From: Schwartzia succinivorans DSM 10502 | GTDB taxonomy: Bacteria > Bacillota > Negativicutes > Selenomonadales > Selenomonadaceae | Direction: 5' to 3' | Assembly: GCF_900129225.1 (NCBI RefSeq) | Contig: NZ_FQUG01000003.1 | Coordinates: forward strand, 1 to 64,000 | DNA: 64,000 bases | Shown here: positions 53,802 to 64,000 of the stretch, one piece after another | How positions within the stretch are numbered: the stretch's first letter is position 1 | How the letters are laid out: every line of letters begins with the position of its first letter | Notes under the pieces: model-generated | Seen by the model: only the letters and a program-made list of their open reading frames with translations | Databases searched by the model: none | Told to the model about the DNA's origin: nothing | Program-made: the position numbers and the translations under genes

Positions 53802-54852
53802 TTTGTACAGAGATTATCTTCTGTCCTGGTTTGGAACTGAAGGGGAAGATAGCGATGTTGTACTTTCAAGCCGCGTCAGGCTGGCAAGAAACTTTGAGAG
53901 TATCCCTTTCCCAAACCGTGCTAATCAAAAGCAGCTTGCACAGGTGCAAAGTCTTATGTCCTCAGTTTTTTCGGACATTGAGACTGTCTGCGGACAGCCC
54001 TTTGATGTTGTTGGCATGGAAGGTATTACCGAGGTAGAGCGTAATATACTTGCAGAAAAGCAGCTTATTACGACACGCATGGCAAAAACTCCGGAGTACC
54101 GCAGCGCATATATAAGCGAAGACCGTACTGTAAGCATTCTTGTAAATGAGGAGGATCATTTACGGATACAGTGCATGGCACCGGGACTCAATGTAGCAGG
54201 TACTTTTGCTGCTGCGTCAAAAATAGATGATGCGGTTGAGGAAAAGCTGAATATTGCTTTTGATGAAAAGATGGGTTATCTTACATCCTGCCCGACAAAT
54301 CTCGGAACGGGGCTTCGTGCGTCTGTTATTTTGCATCTGCCGGGCCTTGTATATACGCGCAACATGCACAATATAACGAATATTGCCCAGCAGCTTGGTA
54401 TTTCGGTTCGCGGCCTGTACGGAGAGGGCAGTGAGACTGTCGGAAATATGTTTGCTGTTTCAAATCAGCTGACACTGGGTTTTTCCGAAAAGAGTCTGAT
54501 TGAGAATCTTACAAGTGCTGTGGCTGAGATTGTTGCCCATGAGCGCCGCGCAAGAAAAGCTTTTGTCGCGTATTCAAAGACTCGGCTTGAGGATGCGGTA
54601 TGGCGCGCGTACGGTATTTTGAAATATGCACGTTCCCTTGGAGAAAGTGAAGTTTTGGAGCTGATAAGCAAGGTGCGTATGGGTGTTGATATGGAGCTTT
54701 TGCATGGCGCACCATCAGAGCTGTTTTCAGAGATTCTGATTGCAAGCCGCCCGAGCTATATCAGGAATCTTGTTGGAAACGATAATCTTTCAGATGGCGA
54801 ACTTGACAGGAAACGTGCGGAAATGGTTCGGCGTATACTGGCAGGTGGCTGA
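53788..54852 (+). CDS. mcsB: Protein-arginine kinase McsB
   Basis: A 354-residue phosphagen-kinase-fold enzyme that tags proteins with phosphoarginine for ClpCP. It has VVLSSRVRLARNFESIPFP, the NEEDHLRIQ active-site block and CPTNLGTGLRASV with the conserved Cys. ATG 53788 (MAVNDLYRDYLL) follows GAGGGGG; the frame start at 53707 is inside mcsA. Confidence 0.95.
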   Translation: MAVNDLYRDYLLSWFGTEGEDSDVVLSSRVRLARNFESIPFPNRANQKQLAQVQSLMSSVFSDIETVCGQPFDVVGMEGITEVERNILAEKQLITTRMAKTPEYRSAYISEDRTVSILVNEEDHLRIQCMAPGLNVAGTFAAASKIDDAVEEKLNIAFDEKMGYLTSCPTNLGTGLRASVILHLPGLVYTRNMHNITNIAQQLGISVRGLYGEGSETVGNMFAVSNQLTLGFSEKSLIENLTSAVAEIVAHERRARKAFVAYSKTRLEDAVWRAYGILKYARSLGESEVLELISKVRMGVDMELLHGAPSELFSEILIASRPSYIRNLVGNDNLSDGELDRKRAEMVRRILAGG

Positions 54853-54875
54853 ACACAGATTTAGGAGTGATGTCT

Positions 54876-57377
54876 ATGAATACCAGGCTGACAGCAAGAG
54901 CCATCAAGGTATTAAAATATGCGCAGTATGAAGCGCAGGATATGGAACGAAATTATATAGGAACAGAGCATCTTCTTCTTGGGCTTCTGCATGAGAGCGA
55001 CGGTCTCGCCGCGCAGGCTCTTATGGCGCTTGGTATAGACCTGGATATGGTACATGAGCGTGTCGAGAGTGTACTTGGAGCTGATGATGATTCAACCTCT
55101 GATAATCCGTATTATACGCCGCGGGCGAAGCGTGTTATGGAGCTGGCAGTAGATGAGGCACGCCGTCTTGGACACAACTATCTTGGGACGGAGCATATTC
55201 TTCTCGGACTGATTCGTGAAAATGACAGTGCTGCGGCCCGTGTGCTGCGTTCGCTTGGCGCGGAGCTTGAGCATGTGCGCAGACAGGTTATGGATATGCT
55301 GGGCGGGGACTATGATGATGTTGAAGACGACGAGATGGAGGAAGGCCGTGGGCGCGCGGAAGGCGCACGCAGCGAATCCAAGACGCCTCTTCTTGACCGT
55401 TATGGGCGTTCACTGAATGACATGGCGGCACAGGATAAGATGGACCCTGTAATAGGCCGTGAAAAGGAAATTCAGAGAGTAGTACAGATTCTTTCACGCA
55501 GGACGAAGAACAATCCTATTCTGCTTGGTGAGCCGGGCGTTGGAAAGACTGCTATTGTGGAGGGACTTGCGCAATGTATTGTCGAAGGGGCAGTACCCCA
55601 CATGCTTTCTGACAAGCGTGTAATGTCGCTCTCTATGGCTTCTATGGTAGCGGGAGCAAAATACCGCGGAGAGTTTGAGGAGCGTCTGAAGGGTGTCATT
55701 GATGAGATAAGGCGTGCCGGAAATATCATATTGTTCATTGATGAGCTTCACACGCTGGTGGGAGCAGGAGCATCGGAAGGCTCGATTGATGCCGCAAATA
55801 TCCTGAAGCCTGCGCTTTCACGCGGTGAGATACAGATTATAGGCGCAACCACGCTGAAGGAATATAAGAAGTATTTCGAAAAGGATGCGGCTCTTGCACG
55901 GCGTTTCCAGACGATAATGGTGGATGAACCGGGTGTCGGGGACGCGATTAAGATTTTGAACGGCCTGAGGGATAAATATGAGGCATTCCATCGTGCAAAG
56001 ATAACAGATGAAGCTATTTCTGCCGCGGTTAAGTTCTCACACCGGTATATAACTGACCGTTTCCTTCCTGACAAGGCCATTGACCTTATGGATGAAGCTG
56101 CCTCGAAGGTTCGCCTTAAGGCTGTTGCTCAGCCTGAGGAAGTGAGAAAAGCTAAGGAGCGGCTGGAAGAGGTACGCTGTGAGAAGGAAGCGGCTATTCA
56201 TGCCCAGGAATATGAGCGTGCCGCAAAATTCCGCGACCAGGAGGGTGTTCTCAAGCAGGAGCTTGCAAGGGTGAAGGATGCCTGGAAGAAGGAAGAGGAC
56301 AAGCACATTGTTGTAACGGCTGATGATATTGCCGAGGTCGTTGGCCTTTGGACAGGAATCCCTGTGCAGAGACTTGCGGCAAAGGAATCGGAGCGCCTTC
56401 TCCACATGGAGAAGCTTCTGACAAAACGTGTTATCGGTCAGCAGGAGGCTGTGATTGCTGTTTCAAAGGCAATCAGGCGAGCACGTGCAGGACTCAAGGA
56501 CCCGAAGCGTCCGATTGGTTCGTTCCTGTTTCTGGGACCGACCGGTGTCGGAAAGACGGAGCTTGCAAGAGCTCTTGCGGAGGTTTTGTTCGGAAGCGAA
56601 GATGCTATAGTACGTTTCGACATGTCGGAGTACATGGAAAAGTTCACCGTATCAAGACTTGTGGGGGCGCCTCCGGGATATGTGGGCTATGAGGAAGGCG
56701 GACAGCTTACGGATGCCGTAAGAAGAAAGCCATATTCCATTCTTCTTCTTGACGAAATCGAGAAAGCACATTATGATGTTTTCAACATACTTCTGCAGGT
56801 ACTTGAAGACGGAAGACTGACGGACAGTCAGGGTAGAACCGTTGACTTCAAAAATACTGTAATAATCATGACCTCCAACGTCGGAGCAAATTTCCTCCGT
56901 GAAGAAGCACCGACAATGGGCTTCATGACGAAGGAGGATTCTCCTGATGACCAGGCAGCGAAGCAGAAGAAGCGTGTGCTGTCCGAGGTCAGAAAGGTCT
57001 TCAAGCCTGAGTTTTTGAACCGCGTTGATGAGACTCTGGTATTCCGTCCGCTGGGCAAAAATGAGCTGGCAGCCATAGTGGATATACAGCTTGGAAACGT
57101 GAGAGCAAGACTTTCGGAGAAGAAGATTGGTCTTGAAATAAGTCCTGCAGCAAAGGCAAAGCTTATTGAGCAGGGTTCGGATTTCAAATACGGAGCACGT
57201 CCGCTGAAGCGCGCAATCAGGAAATATATCGAGGATGCTATCGCGGAGCAGCTGCTCGCAAAGAAGTTCAAGGCCGGCGATACCATATATGTCAAGAAGG
57301 TAAATGGCGAACTGGATTTTGTAAAGAAGACGGAGCATGCAGACAGTACGAGAGAAAAGACGACAGAAAAGAGATAG
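54876..57377 (+). CDS. clpC: ATP-dependent Clp protease ATPase subunit ClpC
   Basis: An 833-residue AAA+ unfoldase. Two N-terminal Clp repeats (near 3-145), AAA-1 with [14 protein letters not shown], a middle coiled coil containing a UVR motif ([20 protein letters not shown]), AAA-2 with [14 protein letters not shown], and a C-terminal D2-small domain. The ClpP loop is expected in the second AAA domain. ATG 54876 lies eight bases after AGGAG. Confidence 0.96.
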   Translation: MNTRLTARAIKVLKYAQYEAQDMERNYIGTEHLLLGLLHESDGLAAQALMALGIDLDMVHERVESVLGADDDSTSDNPYYTPRAKRVMELAVDEARRLGHNYLGTEHILLGLIRENDSAAARVLRSLGAELEHVRRQVMDMLGGDYDDVEDDEMEEGRGRAEGARSESKTPLLDRYGRSLNDMAAQDKMDPVIGREKEIQRVVQILSRRTKNNPILLGEPGVGKTAIVEGLAQCIVEGAVPHMLSDKRVMSLSMASMVAGAKYRGEFEERLKGVIDEIRRAGNIILFIDELHTLVGAGASEGSIDAANILKPALSRGEIQIIGATTLKEYKKYFEKDAALARRFQTIMVDEPGVGDAIKILNGLRDKYEAFHRAKITDEAISAAVKFSHRYITDRFLPDKAIDLMDEAASKVRLKAVAQPEEVRKAKERLEEVRCEKEAAIHAQEYERAAKFRDQEGVLKQELARVKDAWKKEEDKHIVVTADDIAEVVGLWTGIPVQRLAAKESERLLHMEKLLTKRVIGQQEAVIAVSKAIRRARAGLKDPKRPIGSFLFLGPTGVGKTELARALAEVLFGSEDAIVRFDMSEYMEKFTVSRLVGAPPGYVGYEEGGQLTDAVRRKPYSILLLDEIEKAHYDVFNILLQVLEDGRLTDSQGRTVDFKNTVIIMTSNVGANFLREEAPTMGFMTKEDSPDDQAAKQKKRVLSEVRKVFKPEFLNRVDETLVFRPLGKNELAAIVDIQLGNVRARLSEKKIGLEISPAAKAKLIEQGSDFKYGARPLKRAIRKYIEDAIAEQLLAKKFKAGDTIYVKKVNGELDFVKKTEHADSTREKTTEKR

Positions 57378-57483
57378 GCTTGCAGAAAAAAGCCTAGGAC
57401 GGCGTATCGTTAATTTTTTTATGAATTTCGGCGTGGCTGTTGTTTGGCTTTTCCGCTGGTGCATACGTCTTTTGAGAAGATAA
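57337..57483 (+). CDS. Possible 48-residue basic membrane peptide overlapping the clpC end
   Basis: A frame shifted relative to clpC opens at ATG 57337 and runs 106 bases past the clpC stop. It is Arg/Lys-rich at first ([10 protein letters not shown]), then has a hydrophobic stretch NFFMNFGVAVVWLFRW and a basic end. A shorter start at ATG 57421 gives 20 residues. The ribosome site is weak. It ends just before the clpC terminator. It may be chance; no homolog is recognised. Confidence 0.25.
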   Translation: MQTVREKRRQKRDRLAEKSLGRRIVNFFMNFGVAVVWLFRWCIRLLRR

Positions 57484-57490
57484 GAAAAAG

Positions 57491-57523
57491 AACACGGGTG
57501 AATTCTGTTCATCCGTGTTTTTT
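57491..57523 (+). terminator. Terminator between clpC and radA
   Basis: An 11-bp stem with one G-U pair (57491-57501 and 57509-57519) and a T run. The radA ribosome site lies directly after it. Confidence 0.8.
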
Positions 57524-57542
57524 CATGAGAGAGGGAAATGAT

Positions 57543-58922
57543 GTGAAGGCGAAGTCCAAGACAAAGACAATGTACGTATGTCAGGAATGCGGCTATGATT
57601 CCGCAAAGTGGCTTGGGAGATGTCCGGGCTGCGGTGCATGGAATACTATGGTTGAGGAAAAAGTTGCTCCATCAAAGGAAAGCAAAGGAGTTGCACTGGG
57701 GCTTTCGGACGCTGCACCGCCGCAACGAATTGCCGAGGTGGAGACCGAAGATTTACCTCGTTATTGTACGGGCTCTGAGGAGCTTGACCGAGTGCTTGGC
57801 GGTGGTGTGATTCCGGGTTCTATGGTGCTGATTGCAGGAGATCCCGGTGTGGGAAAGTCGAGTCTTACGCTTCGGGTATGCGCTGACGTTGCAAAGCTGG
57901 GACGAAAGGTACTGTACGTTACAGGTGAGGAAAGCACCAGACAGGTGCGGATGCGTGCTGACAGGCTGGGTGCGATAGCCGATAATCTTTATGTTGTCAG
58001 TGAGACAAATCTCGATACGATTTCGACTCATATCGAAAACATAAAGCCTGAGCTTATGGTGATTGATTCAATACAGACTATTTACAGACCTGATATAGAA
58101 AGCGCGCCGGGAAGTGTAAGTCAGGTGCGGGAATCAAGCGTTGAGCTGCTTCGCATTGCAAAAACTTTGGGGATTGCCGCGTTTATCATAGGTCACGTAA
58201 CCAAGGATGGAGGACTTGCAGGCCCAAGAGTATTGGAGCATATAGTAGATACTGTGCTTTTTTTTGAGGGAGAAAAGAATGCGGAATACCGCGTACTCAG
58301 AGCTGTAAAGAACAGGTTCGGGAGCACTAATGAGCTTGGACTTTTTGAGATGCGGGATACAGGACTGGTGGATGTACCTGACGCGTCGAAGCTGTTTCTT
58401 TCTGACAGAGCGGCAGACCCGGGAACTGTAATCGTTCCGACTGTGGAGGGAACGCGCCCGCTTCTTGTTGAGCTTCAGGCACTTGTGGCAAATACACCTT
58501 ATCTTCCGCCGCGCAGAACCTCGTATGCTGTAGACATAAAAAGACTGCAGCTTCTGTTGGCAGTGTTGGAAAAAAGAGTGCATCTTTCCATAGGAAACTG
58601 TGATGTCTACGTAAAAGCGGCAGGTGGAATAAAAATTGATGAGCCTGCAGCTGACCTTGCGCTTTGCATAGCCATGGCATCAAGCTTTGCCAACCGTGTT
58701 CCACGGGATAAAACCATTGTTTTCGGTGAAGTGGGACTTTCCGGTGAAGTGCGTGCCGTCAGTCAGGCGGAGGTTCGTCTCAGGGAAGCTGCGCGTCTGG
58801 GCTTTACAGCGGCAGTAATTCCTGAGAAAAATGCCCGTCAGCTTGATGCGAAATCCATCGGAATAAAGATATATCCGGCGGCGTTTGTGGGAGAGGCTTT
58901 GAAGCTGGCTCTTCCAAAGTAG
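57543..58922 (+). CDS. radA: DNA repair protein RadA
   Basis: A 459-residue RecA-like protein that promotes branch migration. An N-terminal C4 zinc finger (CQECG, then CPGCGAW), Walker A GDPGVGKSS, the RadA-specific KNRFGS motif and a C-terminal Lon-protease-like domain are visible. The start is GTG 57543 eight bases after GAGG; the open frame from 57444 runs through the clpC terminator. disA, the usual next gene in Firmicutes, is not here. Confidence 0.94.
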   Translation: MKAKSKTKTMYVCQECGYDSAKWLGRCPGCGAWNTMVEEKVAPSKESKGVALGLSDAAPPQRIAEVETEDLPRYCTGSEELDRVLGGGVIPGSMVLIAGDPGVGKSSLTLRVCADVAKLGRKVLYVTGEESTRQVRMRADRLGAIADNLYVVSETNLDTISTHIENIKPELMVIDSIQTIYRPDIESAPGSVSQVRESSVELLRIAKTLGIAAFIIGHVTKDGGLAGPRVLEHIVDTVLFFEGEKNAEYRVLRAVKNRFGSTNELGLFEMRDTGLVDVPDASKLFLSDRAADPGTVIVPTVEGTRPLLVELQALVANTPYLPPRRTSYAVDIKRLQLLLAVLEKRVHLSIGNCDVYVKAAGGIKIDEPAADLALCIAMASSFANRVPRDKTIVFGEVGLSGEVRAVSQAEVRLREAARLGFTAAVIPEKNARQLDAKSIGIKIYPAAFVGEALKLALPK

Positions 58923-59003
58923 TTCGCAAAATACTTGCTGACTTTACAACAAATAACTGGAAATTATTCATTTGCAGACAACTATATAATTTATTAAGGA
59001 TTT

Positions 59004-59032
59004 TTTACACGCACGAAAGAATGTGGTATAAT
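59004..59032 (+). promoter_or_regulatory. Promoter of the carD-like pseudogene
   Basis: TTTACA (59004-59009), 17 bp, TATAAT (59027-59032). It is followed by an AAGGAGGTGA ribosome site (59065-59074). Confidence 0.7.
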
Positions 59033-59078
59033 CTAGTTGCCGAATTGAATTAGTGTATTGCGTCAAGGAGGTGAATGT

Positions 59079-59562
59079 TTGCTGCATATTGGTGAAAAGA
59101 TCGTCTACCCTATTTGTGTTACACGGGTGAGGTCGCGGCAGTCCAGCCGGATGATAGACTCGACTGGAACAGGTTTTTGACTTGAGAGTCATGCCGTTTG
59201 GAACAGGAGGTAAAAGTTCCGGTCGATATTGCAGATGATGTTTAACCTTGGGTTATCCGAAAACGAGGAGGAAAGAGTTCGGAATGTTATATTACGTGCG
59301 AACCGCTGAATCGTGTGCTTGGCAAAAATAAAAGTTCCCTCTGAGTTGATTCAGCAGTGGAAGTGTTTGTGGATAGAAAAGCTGCATACGCAATCGTATC
59401 ATTTGAACGATATGGAATATTTGGCGGAAAGCGGTTATATCAGGATTAACACGGCAGATTCCCGTGAAAACTCGTGTATGCGAAAGGATCATACAGGAGG
59501 TCGAGGCATGTACGGCGGAATGCTTTGACGTTGGATTCCGCTGTAATAAAATTAAAGACTAA
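59079..59562 (+). pseudogene. carD: CarD/CdnL-family regulator with multiple frameshifts
   Basis: Coding pieces of a CarD-like protein appear in order but in changing frames: LHIGEKIVYP (59079 frame), GEVAAVQPDDRLDWNR (59126), LRVMPFGT (59182), EVKVPVDIADDV (59207, then a TAA), EEERVRNVILRANR (59265, then TGA), NDMEYLAESGYIRINTADSRENS, and CERIIQEVEACTAECFDV (59479) to TAA 59560. At least five indels and two stops are needed. Promoter, ribosome site and terminator remain. CarD next to yacL is a known Firmicute order. Recent decay or assembly error are both possible. The C-terminal half is less clearly CarD. Confidence 0.7.
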
Positions 59563-59608
59563 AAAGCAGGCAGGTCGCTTTATGATGAATCTGCCTGCTT
59601 TTTCTTTT
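59561..59608 (+). terminator. Terminator after the carD-like pseudogene
   Basis: A 15-bp stem with one G-U pair (59561-59575 and 59589-59603) followed by a T-rich tail. Confidence 0.85.
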
Positions 59609-59665
59609 GTTTTCAGAAAAGCATGGTATATTTCTTACGTTGGAAATAATTCCTGTATTCCCTGA

Positions 59666-59692
59666 TTGACATGGGGGCACAGAAAGTATAAT
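59666..59692 (+). promoter_or_regulatory. Promoter-like elements of yacL with 15-bp spacing
   Basis: A consensus TTGACA (59666-59671) and TATAAT (59687-59692) are only 15 bp apart, two bases less than usual. The promoter may be weak or need an activator such as CarD; that link is a guess. Confidence 0.45.
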
Positions 59693-59793
59693 CTGTATTT
59701 ATGAACTGGTGAAAAATTATTCTGATTCTTATGAATCATGTAAGAGAATAATTTCATCGGATTTAAAATTTTCCATTGAAAGGGGGTGAAATT

Positions 59794-60984
59794 ATGCTTG
59801 ATAAAATTCTTCGTTTTTTCATCGCGGCTATTATGGCATTTGCCGGCGGTGCGCTTATGCAGCTTGCAAGTCCTGTGCTTACGCGTTTTATCAGCACAGA
59901 GATTTTGAAAATGGATATGGGTATTTTCAAAATGACACTTGCTACGCTTGTCTGCGTGCTTATCGGCGCGATTCTCGGCGTTATAGTGGGTCTTCTCATA
60001 GCTCCGTATTTCATTACCAAGCTGAAACGCTTTTCTGCATGGGTTGAAGGGCAGCTCAATAAAATGCCGATTCATGATGTCATTGCAGGCGCGGTCGGGT
60101 TGGTTATCGGACTCATTCTGGCAGCATTGTTGGGGTCAGCGTTTTCGCATCTCCCTATCGTAGGCAATTATATCCCAATCGTATTCAGTATTGTATTTGG
60201 TTATCTCGGCATCGTCATCACAATGAGAAAACGTGAAGATTTCGTGGCTTTGTTTGATTTCATTCCACGTCTCATCCGTGATATCGCGAAGCTTCGCGAG
60301 CGTCAGGCGGAAGAAAGTGCGGCAGTGGAGCGCCAGACGGCAGCTTCTCAGCCGGAGCAGAATCTTCCTGCGGCTGTTATTCAGCAGGACAAAGGCTATA
60401 AGCTTTTGGATACCAGCGTGATTATCGACGGACGCATAGCAGATATCATACAGACAGGCTTCCTTGAAGGCACACTGCTTATTCCGGTGTTTGTTCTTGA
60501 GGAGCTTCAGCACATTGCAGATTCGTCAGATGTTCTGAAACGTACGCGTGGACGCCGCGGATTGGATATTCTGCAGAAAATCCGCACAGAGTCAAGGATG
60601 AAGGTCGAAGTGACAAATCAGGACTTTGAGGATATCACGGAGGTCGACTCCAAGCTCGTGCGTCTGGGACAGCTTGTGGGAGGAAAAATCATAACGAATG
60701 ATTATAATCTGAACAAGGTATCACAGCTTCGCGGAGTTTCGGTGCTTAACATCAATGAGCTTGCAAACGCGGTAAAACCGGTAGTCATACCGGGAGAAAC
60801 AATGCAGGTTACAATCGTAAAGGATGGTAAGGAACAGGGACAGGGTGTTGCCTACCTTGATGATGGTACAATGATTGTCATTGAGGGCGGCAAACGCTAT
60901 CTGAACTCCACCATCGACGTAGAGGTAACATCTGCGCTGCAGACTGCTGCGGGCCGCATGATATTTGCAAGACCAAGAAAATGA
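59794..60984 (+). CDS. yacL: PIN/TRAM-domain membrane protein (YacL)
   Basis: A 396-residue protein. Four N-terminal helices (about 6-27, 45-68, 93-112, 118-140) are followed by a charged linker, a PIN nuclease domain (LLDTSVIIDGRIADI, then acidic sites to ITNDYNLNKV) and a C-terminal TRAM domain (PGETMQVTIVKDGKEQGQGV). A membrane-bound ribonuclease role is inferred from the domains. ATG 59794 follows AAAGGGGGTGA. Confidence 0.92.
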   Translation: MLDKILRFFIAAIMAFAGGALMQLASPVLTRFISTEILKMDMGIFKMTLATLVCVLIGAILGVIVGLLIAPYFITKLKRFSAWVEGQLNKMPIHDVIAGAVGLVIGLILAALLGSAFSHLPIVGNYIPIVFSIVFGYLGIVITMRKREDFVALFDFIPRLIRDIAKLRERQAEESAAVERQTAASQPEQNLPAAVIQQDKGYKLLDTSVIIDGRIADIIQTGFLEGTLLIPVFVLEELQHIADSSDVLKRTRGRRGLDILQKIRTESRMKVEVTNQDFEDITEVDSKLVRLGQLVGGKIITNDYNLNKVSQLRGVSVLNINELANAVKPVVIPGETMQVTIVKDGKEQGQGVAYLDDGTMIVIEGGKRYLNSTIDVEVTSALQTAAGRMIFARPRK

Positions 60985-60996
60985 GTAATACAGCGA

Positions 60997-61024
60997 AGGG
61001 GGCAGAAAAATCTGCCCCTTTTTT
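60997..61024 (+). terminator. Terminator between yacL and ispD
   Basis: An 8-bp core stem GGGGCAGA/TCTGCCCC with an A loop and six T; the ispD ribosome site follows at 61026. Confidence 0.75.
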
Positions 61025-61040
61025 GAAAGGAGGAAGCATT

Positions 61041-61838
61041 GTGGTTTCTGTTGTAGTTCCTGCCGCAGGGCAGGGTAAACGTATGCACGCCGGAATAAAC
61101 AAGACCTTTTTGACGCTGCTCGGTACGCCGATGCTTGTCCGTACAATGCAAAAACTGTCGGCCTGCAGTAAGGTCGACGAGATTATAGTGGCAGTCGGGG
61201 AGGACGAGGTAGAGGGTACAAGAAAGCTCCTTGAGCATGTACCGAATATCAAGCCCTTTGCTATTGTCGCAGGCGGAGCAGAAAGACAGGACTCCGTGGC
61301 CAACGGTCTCAGGGCTGTGAGCTTTGAAGCTGATATAGTGCTGGTTCATGATGCTGCACGTCCGATGGTAAGTGTAGAAACGATAGAAAAGGTCATAGAC
61401 GCCGCAAAAGAAACCGGCGCGGCAATCGCTGCCGTACCTGCCAAGAACACAATAAAGGTTGTGGATGAGGACGGCATAGTGGAAAGCACACCGGAAAGAG
61501 CATCCCTTTGGGAGGTACAGACTCCTCAGGGCTTCAAAAAAGACATGCTTATGGAAGCATATCAAAACGCCTACGCGGAAAAATTCCTCGGGACTGACGA
61601 TGCGAGTCTTGTGGAGCGTTTAGGCTATCCTGTAAAGGTCGTCATGAGTGACTACAGAAATATCAAAATAACAACGCCTGAGGACCTTTTGACAGCAGAG
61701 GCATTTCTGGGAAGCGATGCGCTTGACTCGGCAAAGAAGGGGCTCGACGAAGCTAAAAAGGGAATTGATGATGCAGTGAGCTTTGTTGCCGAAAAAGCCG
61801 AGGAATTCCGCAAAAAATGGAAGGATGGTACACTCTGA
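61041..61838 (+). CDS. ispD: 2-C-methyl-D-erythritol 4-phosphate cytidylyltransferase with a helical tail
   Basis: A 265-residue nucleotidyltransferase of the MEP pathway. [20 protein letters not shown] is at the N-terminus, VHDAARPMV in the middle and [14 protein letters not shown] near the family's normal end at about 225. The remaining 35 or so residues are a Lys/Glu/Ala-rich amphipathic helix ([18 protein letters not shown]). GTG 61041 lies seven bases after AAAGGAGG; the open frame from 60981 crosses the terminator. Confidence 0.94.
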   Translation: MVSVVVPAAGQGKRMHAGINKTFLTLLGTPMLVRTMQKLSACSKVDEIIVAVGEDEVEGTRKLLEHVPNIKPFAIVAGGAERQDSVANGLRAVSFEADIVLVHDAARPMVSVETIEKVIDAAKETGAAIAAVPAKNTIKVVDEDGIVESTPERASLWEVQTPQGFKKDMLMEAYQNAYAEKFLGTDDASLVERLGYPVKVVMSDYRNIKITTPEDLLTAEAFLGSDALDSAKKGLDEAKKGIDDAVSFVAEKAEEFRKKWKDGTL

Positions 61839-62314
61839 TGACACGGTTTGGAATGGGTTATGACGTGCATCGCCTGGTGGAAGGCAGAAAGCTGATTCTT
61901 GGCGGTGTTGATGTACCATACGAAAAAGGCCTTTTGGGACACTCGGATGCGGATGTACTTCTTCATGCGATAACGGATGCTCTTTTGGGAGCGGCAGCAC
62001 TGGGAGATATCGGTAAACATTTTCCCGACACAGATCCAAGGTTTGAAGGGGCAGACAGCCTGAAGCTCCTTGCGCATGCGATGGGGCTTATCCGCGAGAA
62101 GGGCTATGAGGTTGGAAATATCGACGCTACAATTGTGGCGCAGAAGCCGAAGCTTGCCCCATACATAGAAGCGATGAGAGATAATATAGCCAAGACACTT
62201 GGCGTAGATAAAGACCTTGTAAATGTCAAAGCAACAACCGAGGAAAAGCTTGGCTTCACAGGCAGCGGCGATGGAATGTCCGCTTACGCGGTTGCAGGAA
62301 TTGAAAAGAAATAA
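61838..62314 (+). CDS. ispF: 2-C-methyl-D-erythritol 2,4-cyclodiphosphate synthase
   Basis: A 158-residue trimeric zinc enzyme. [19 protein letters not shown] gives the Asp and His metal ligands, and [20 protein letters not shown] follows. The C-terminal [20 protein letters not shown] is typical. ATG 61838 shares bases with the ispD stop (TGATG), so the two are coupled. Confidence 0.96.
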   Translation: MTRFGMGYDVHRLVEGRKLILGGVDVPYEKGLLGHSDADVLLHAITDALLGAAALGDIGKHFPDTDPRFEGADSLKLLAHAMGLIREKGYEVGNIDATIVAQKPKLAPYIEAMRDNIAKTLGVDKDLVNVKATTEEKLGFTGSGDGMSAYAVAGIEKK

Positions 62315-62317
62315 AAA

Positions 62318-62360
62318 AAGAGAACCCGATGGATGCATAGGTATCCACGGGTTCTTTTGT
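62318..62360 (+). terminator. Terminator after ispF
   Basis: AGAACCCG (62321-62328) pairs with CGGGTTCT (62348-62355), with a second inner pairing, then TTTGTTT. Confidence 0.75.
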
Positions 62361-62436
62361 TTAAGCGGAAAATGGGGAATTTAGGCGTATAAATATGCGG
62401 GCAAAAAATAAAATGTCAAAAAATCAAAAATAACTC

Positions 62437-62465
62437 TTGATTTTTTGACTTGAAGTGTTTATTAT
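62437..62465 (+). promoter_or_regulatory. Promoter of groES-groEL
   Basis: TTGATT (62437-62442), 17 bp, TATTAT (62460-62465), just upstream of CIRCE. Confidence 0.6.
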
Positions 62466-62476
62466 AAGACTTGTGA

Positions 62477-62503
62477 TTAGCACTCAGCTATATGGAGTGC
62501 TAA
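62477..62503. promoter_or_regulatory. CIRCE operator (HrcA site)
   Basis: A perfect TTAGCACTC (62477-62485), nine bases, GAGTGCTAA (62495-62503). It places groESL under the HrcA repressor, while clpC is under CtsR. Confidence 0.97.
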
Positions 62504-62539
62504 CAAAAAGAAGAAATCAAATATAGGAGGAAGATAAAC

Positions 62540-62821
62540 ATGATTAAGCCATTAGGCGAACGCGTAGTAGTGAAGGTTTCTGAGCAGGATATGAAGACGG
62601 CCAGCGGTATCGTACTGCCGGACACAGCAAAAGAAAAACCGCAGCAGGGTGAGGTTGTTGCTGTTGGTAAAGGCAAAATCCTCGACAGCGGCGCACTTGC
62701 TCCGATGGATGTCAAAAAAGGCGATACAGTCCTCTTTGCAAAATACTCCGGCAATGAAGTAAAGGTAGACGGTGTTGACTACCTTATCATCCGCCAGAGC
62801 GATATCCTCGCAATTCTTTAA
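62540..62821 (+). CDS. groES: Co-chaperonin GroES
   Basis: A 93-residue lid subunit. It has [20 protein letters not shown] at the start, the mobile loop [14 protein letters not shown] and the end [22 protein letters not shown] lies before the ATG. Confidence 0.97.
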   Translation: MIKPLGERVVVKVSEQDMKTASGIVLPDTAKEKPQQGEVVAVGKGKILDSGALAPMDVKKGDTVLFAKYSGNEVKVDGVDYLIIRQSDILAIL

Positions 62822-62828
62822 TAGATAG

Positions 62829-64000
<1,172 letters not shown>

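Noticed and set aside
59313-59528. A 71-codon + strand ORF downstream of radA as a separate gene
   Set aside because: It is one frame segment of the frameshifted carD-like gene; the coding pattern continues in other frames on both sides and it has no ribosome site of its own.

Overview
The window looks like a chromosomal segment of an anaerobic, propionate-forming diderm Firmicute of the class Negativicutes, most likely Selenomonadaceae (Selenomonas, Mitsuokella or Anaerovibrio-like). The genus is an inference. The grounds are Firmicute-type control (T-boxes, CIRCE, CtsR, sigma-H), a succinate-to-propionate gene set with split methylmalonyl-CoA mutase and a biotin decarboxylase, a complex I without the NADH module, an O-antigen-ligase-like protein and ThyX. 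Nearly all genes are on the + strand.

Layout: 1-402 holds the 3' end of an IS200-type transposase and its hairpin end. 403-4440 has a small hydrolase, then phoH-ybeY-era-recO behind a promoter, a palindrome and a leucine-rich upstream ORF. 4621-11215 is a branched-chain amino acid operon, ilvN-ilvC-leuC-leuD-leuB-ilvB, under a T-box with a probable Ile specifier. 11226-13776 has a 26-residue membrane peptide (-), folB (+) and a P-type-ATPase-like protein (-) that has lost its catalytic residues. 14022-18170 is ispE, a GntR regulator, glmU and prs. 18241-22508 has a secreted amidase, an NhaC antiporter, a DapF-like epimerase or racemase and an amino-acid-binding lipoprotein. 22687-27899 is an unknown ORF, then cysS-mrnC-thyX-rlmB-rae1-sigH. 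28046-38189 is an 11-gene complex I operon (nuoABCDHIJKLMN) with a long structured leader. 38367-44731 has a DUF523 gene, tRNA-Leu(UAG) with a partial upstream duplication, a T-box, valS, folC and an O-antigen ligase-like gene.

44949-52557 is the propionate module: a structured leader RNA, succinate CoA-transferase, the two mutase subunits, MeaB, the epimerase, and MmdA with a 48-residue MmdE-like subunit and the biotin carrier. Together these convert succinyl-CoA to propionyl-CoA and recycle CoA. The membrane beta subunit and the delta subunit of the decarboxylase are not in the window. 52727-58922 is the CtsR stress operon (ctsR-mcsA-mcsB-clpC) followed by radA. 59004-62314 has a multiply frameshifted CarD-like gene, the PIN/TRAM gene yacL, ispD and ispF. 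The window ends in the CIRCE-controlled groES-groEL operon.

The main unusual items are the P-type ATPase pseudoenzyme, the decayed CarD gene next to yacL, a 9-3-9 palindrome shared by three promoters, unexplained structured leaders before the CoA-transferase and nuo operons, and several small ORFs.
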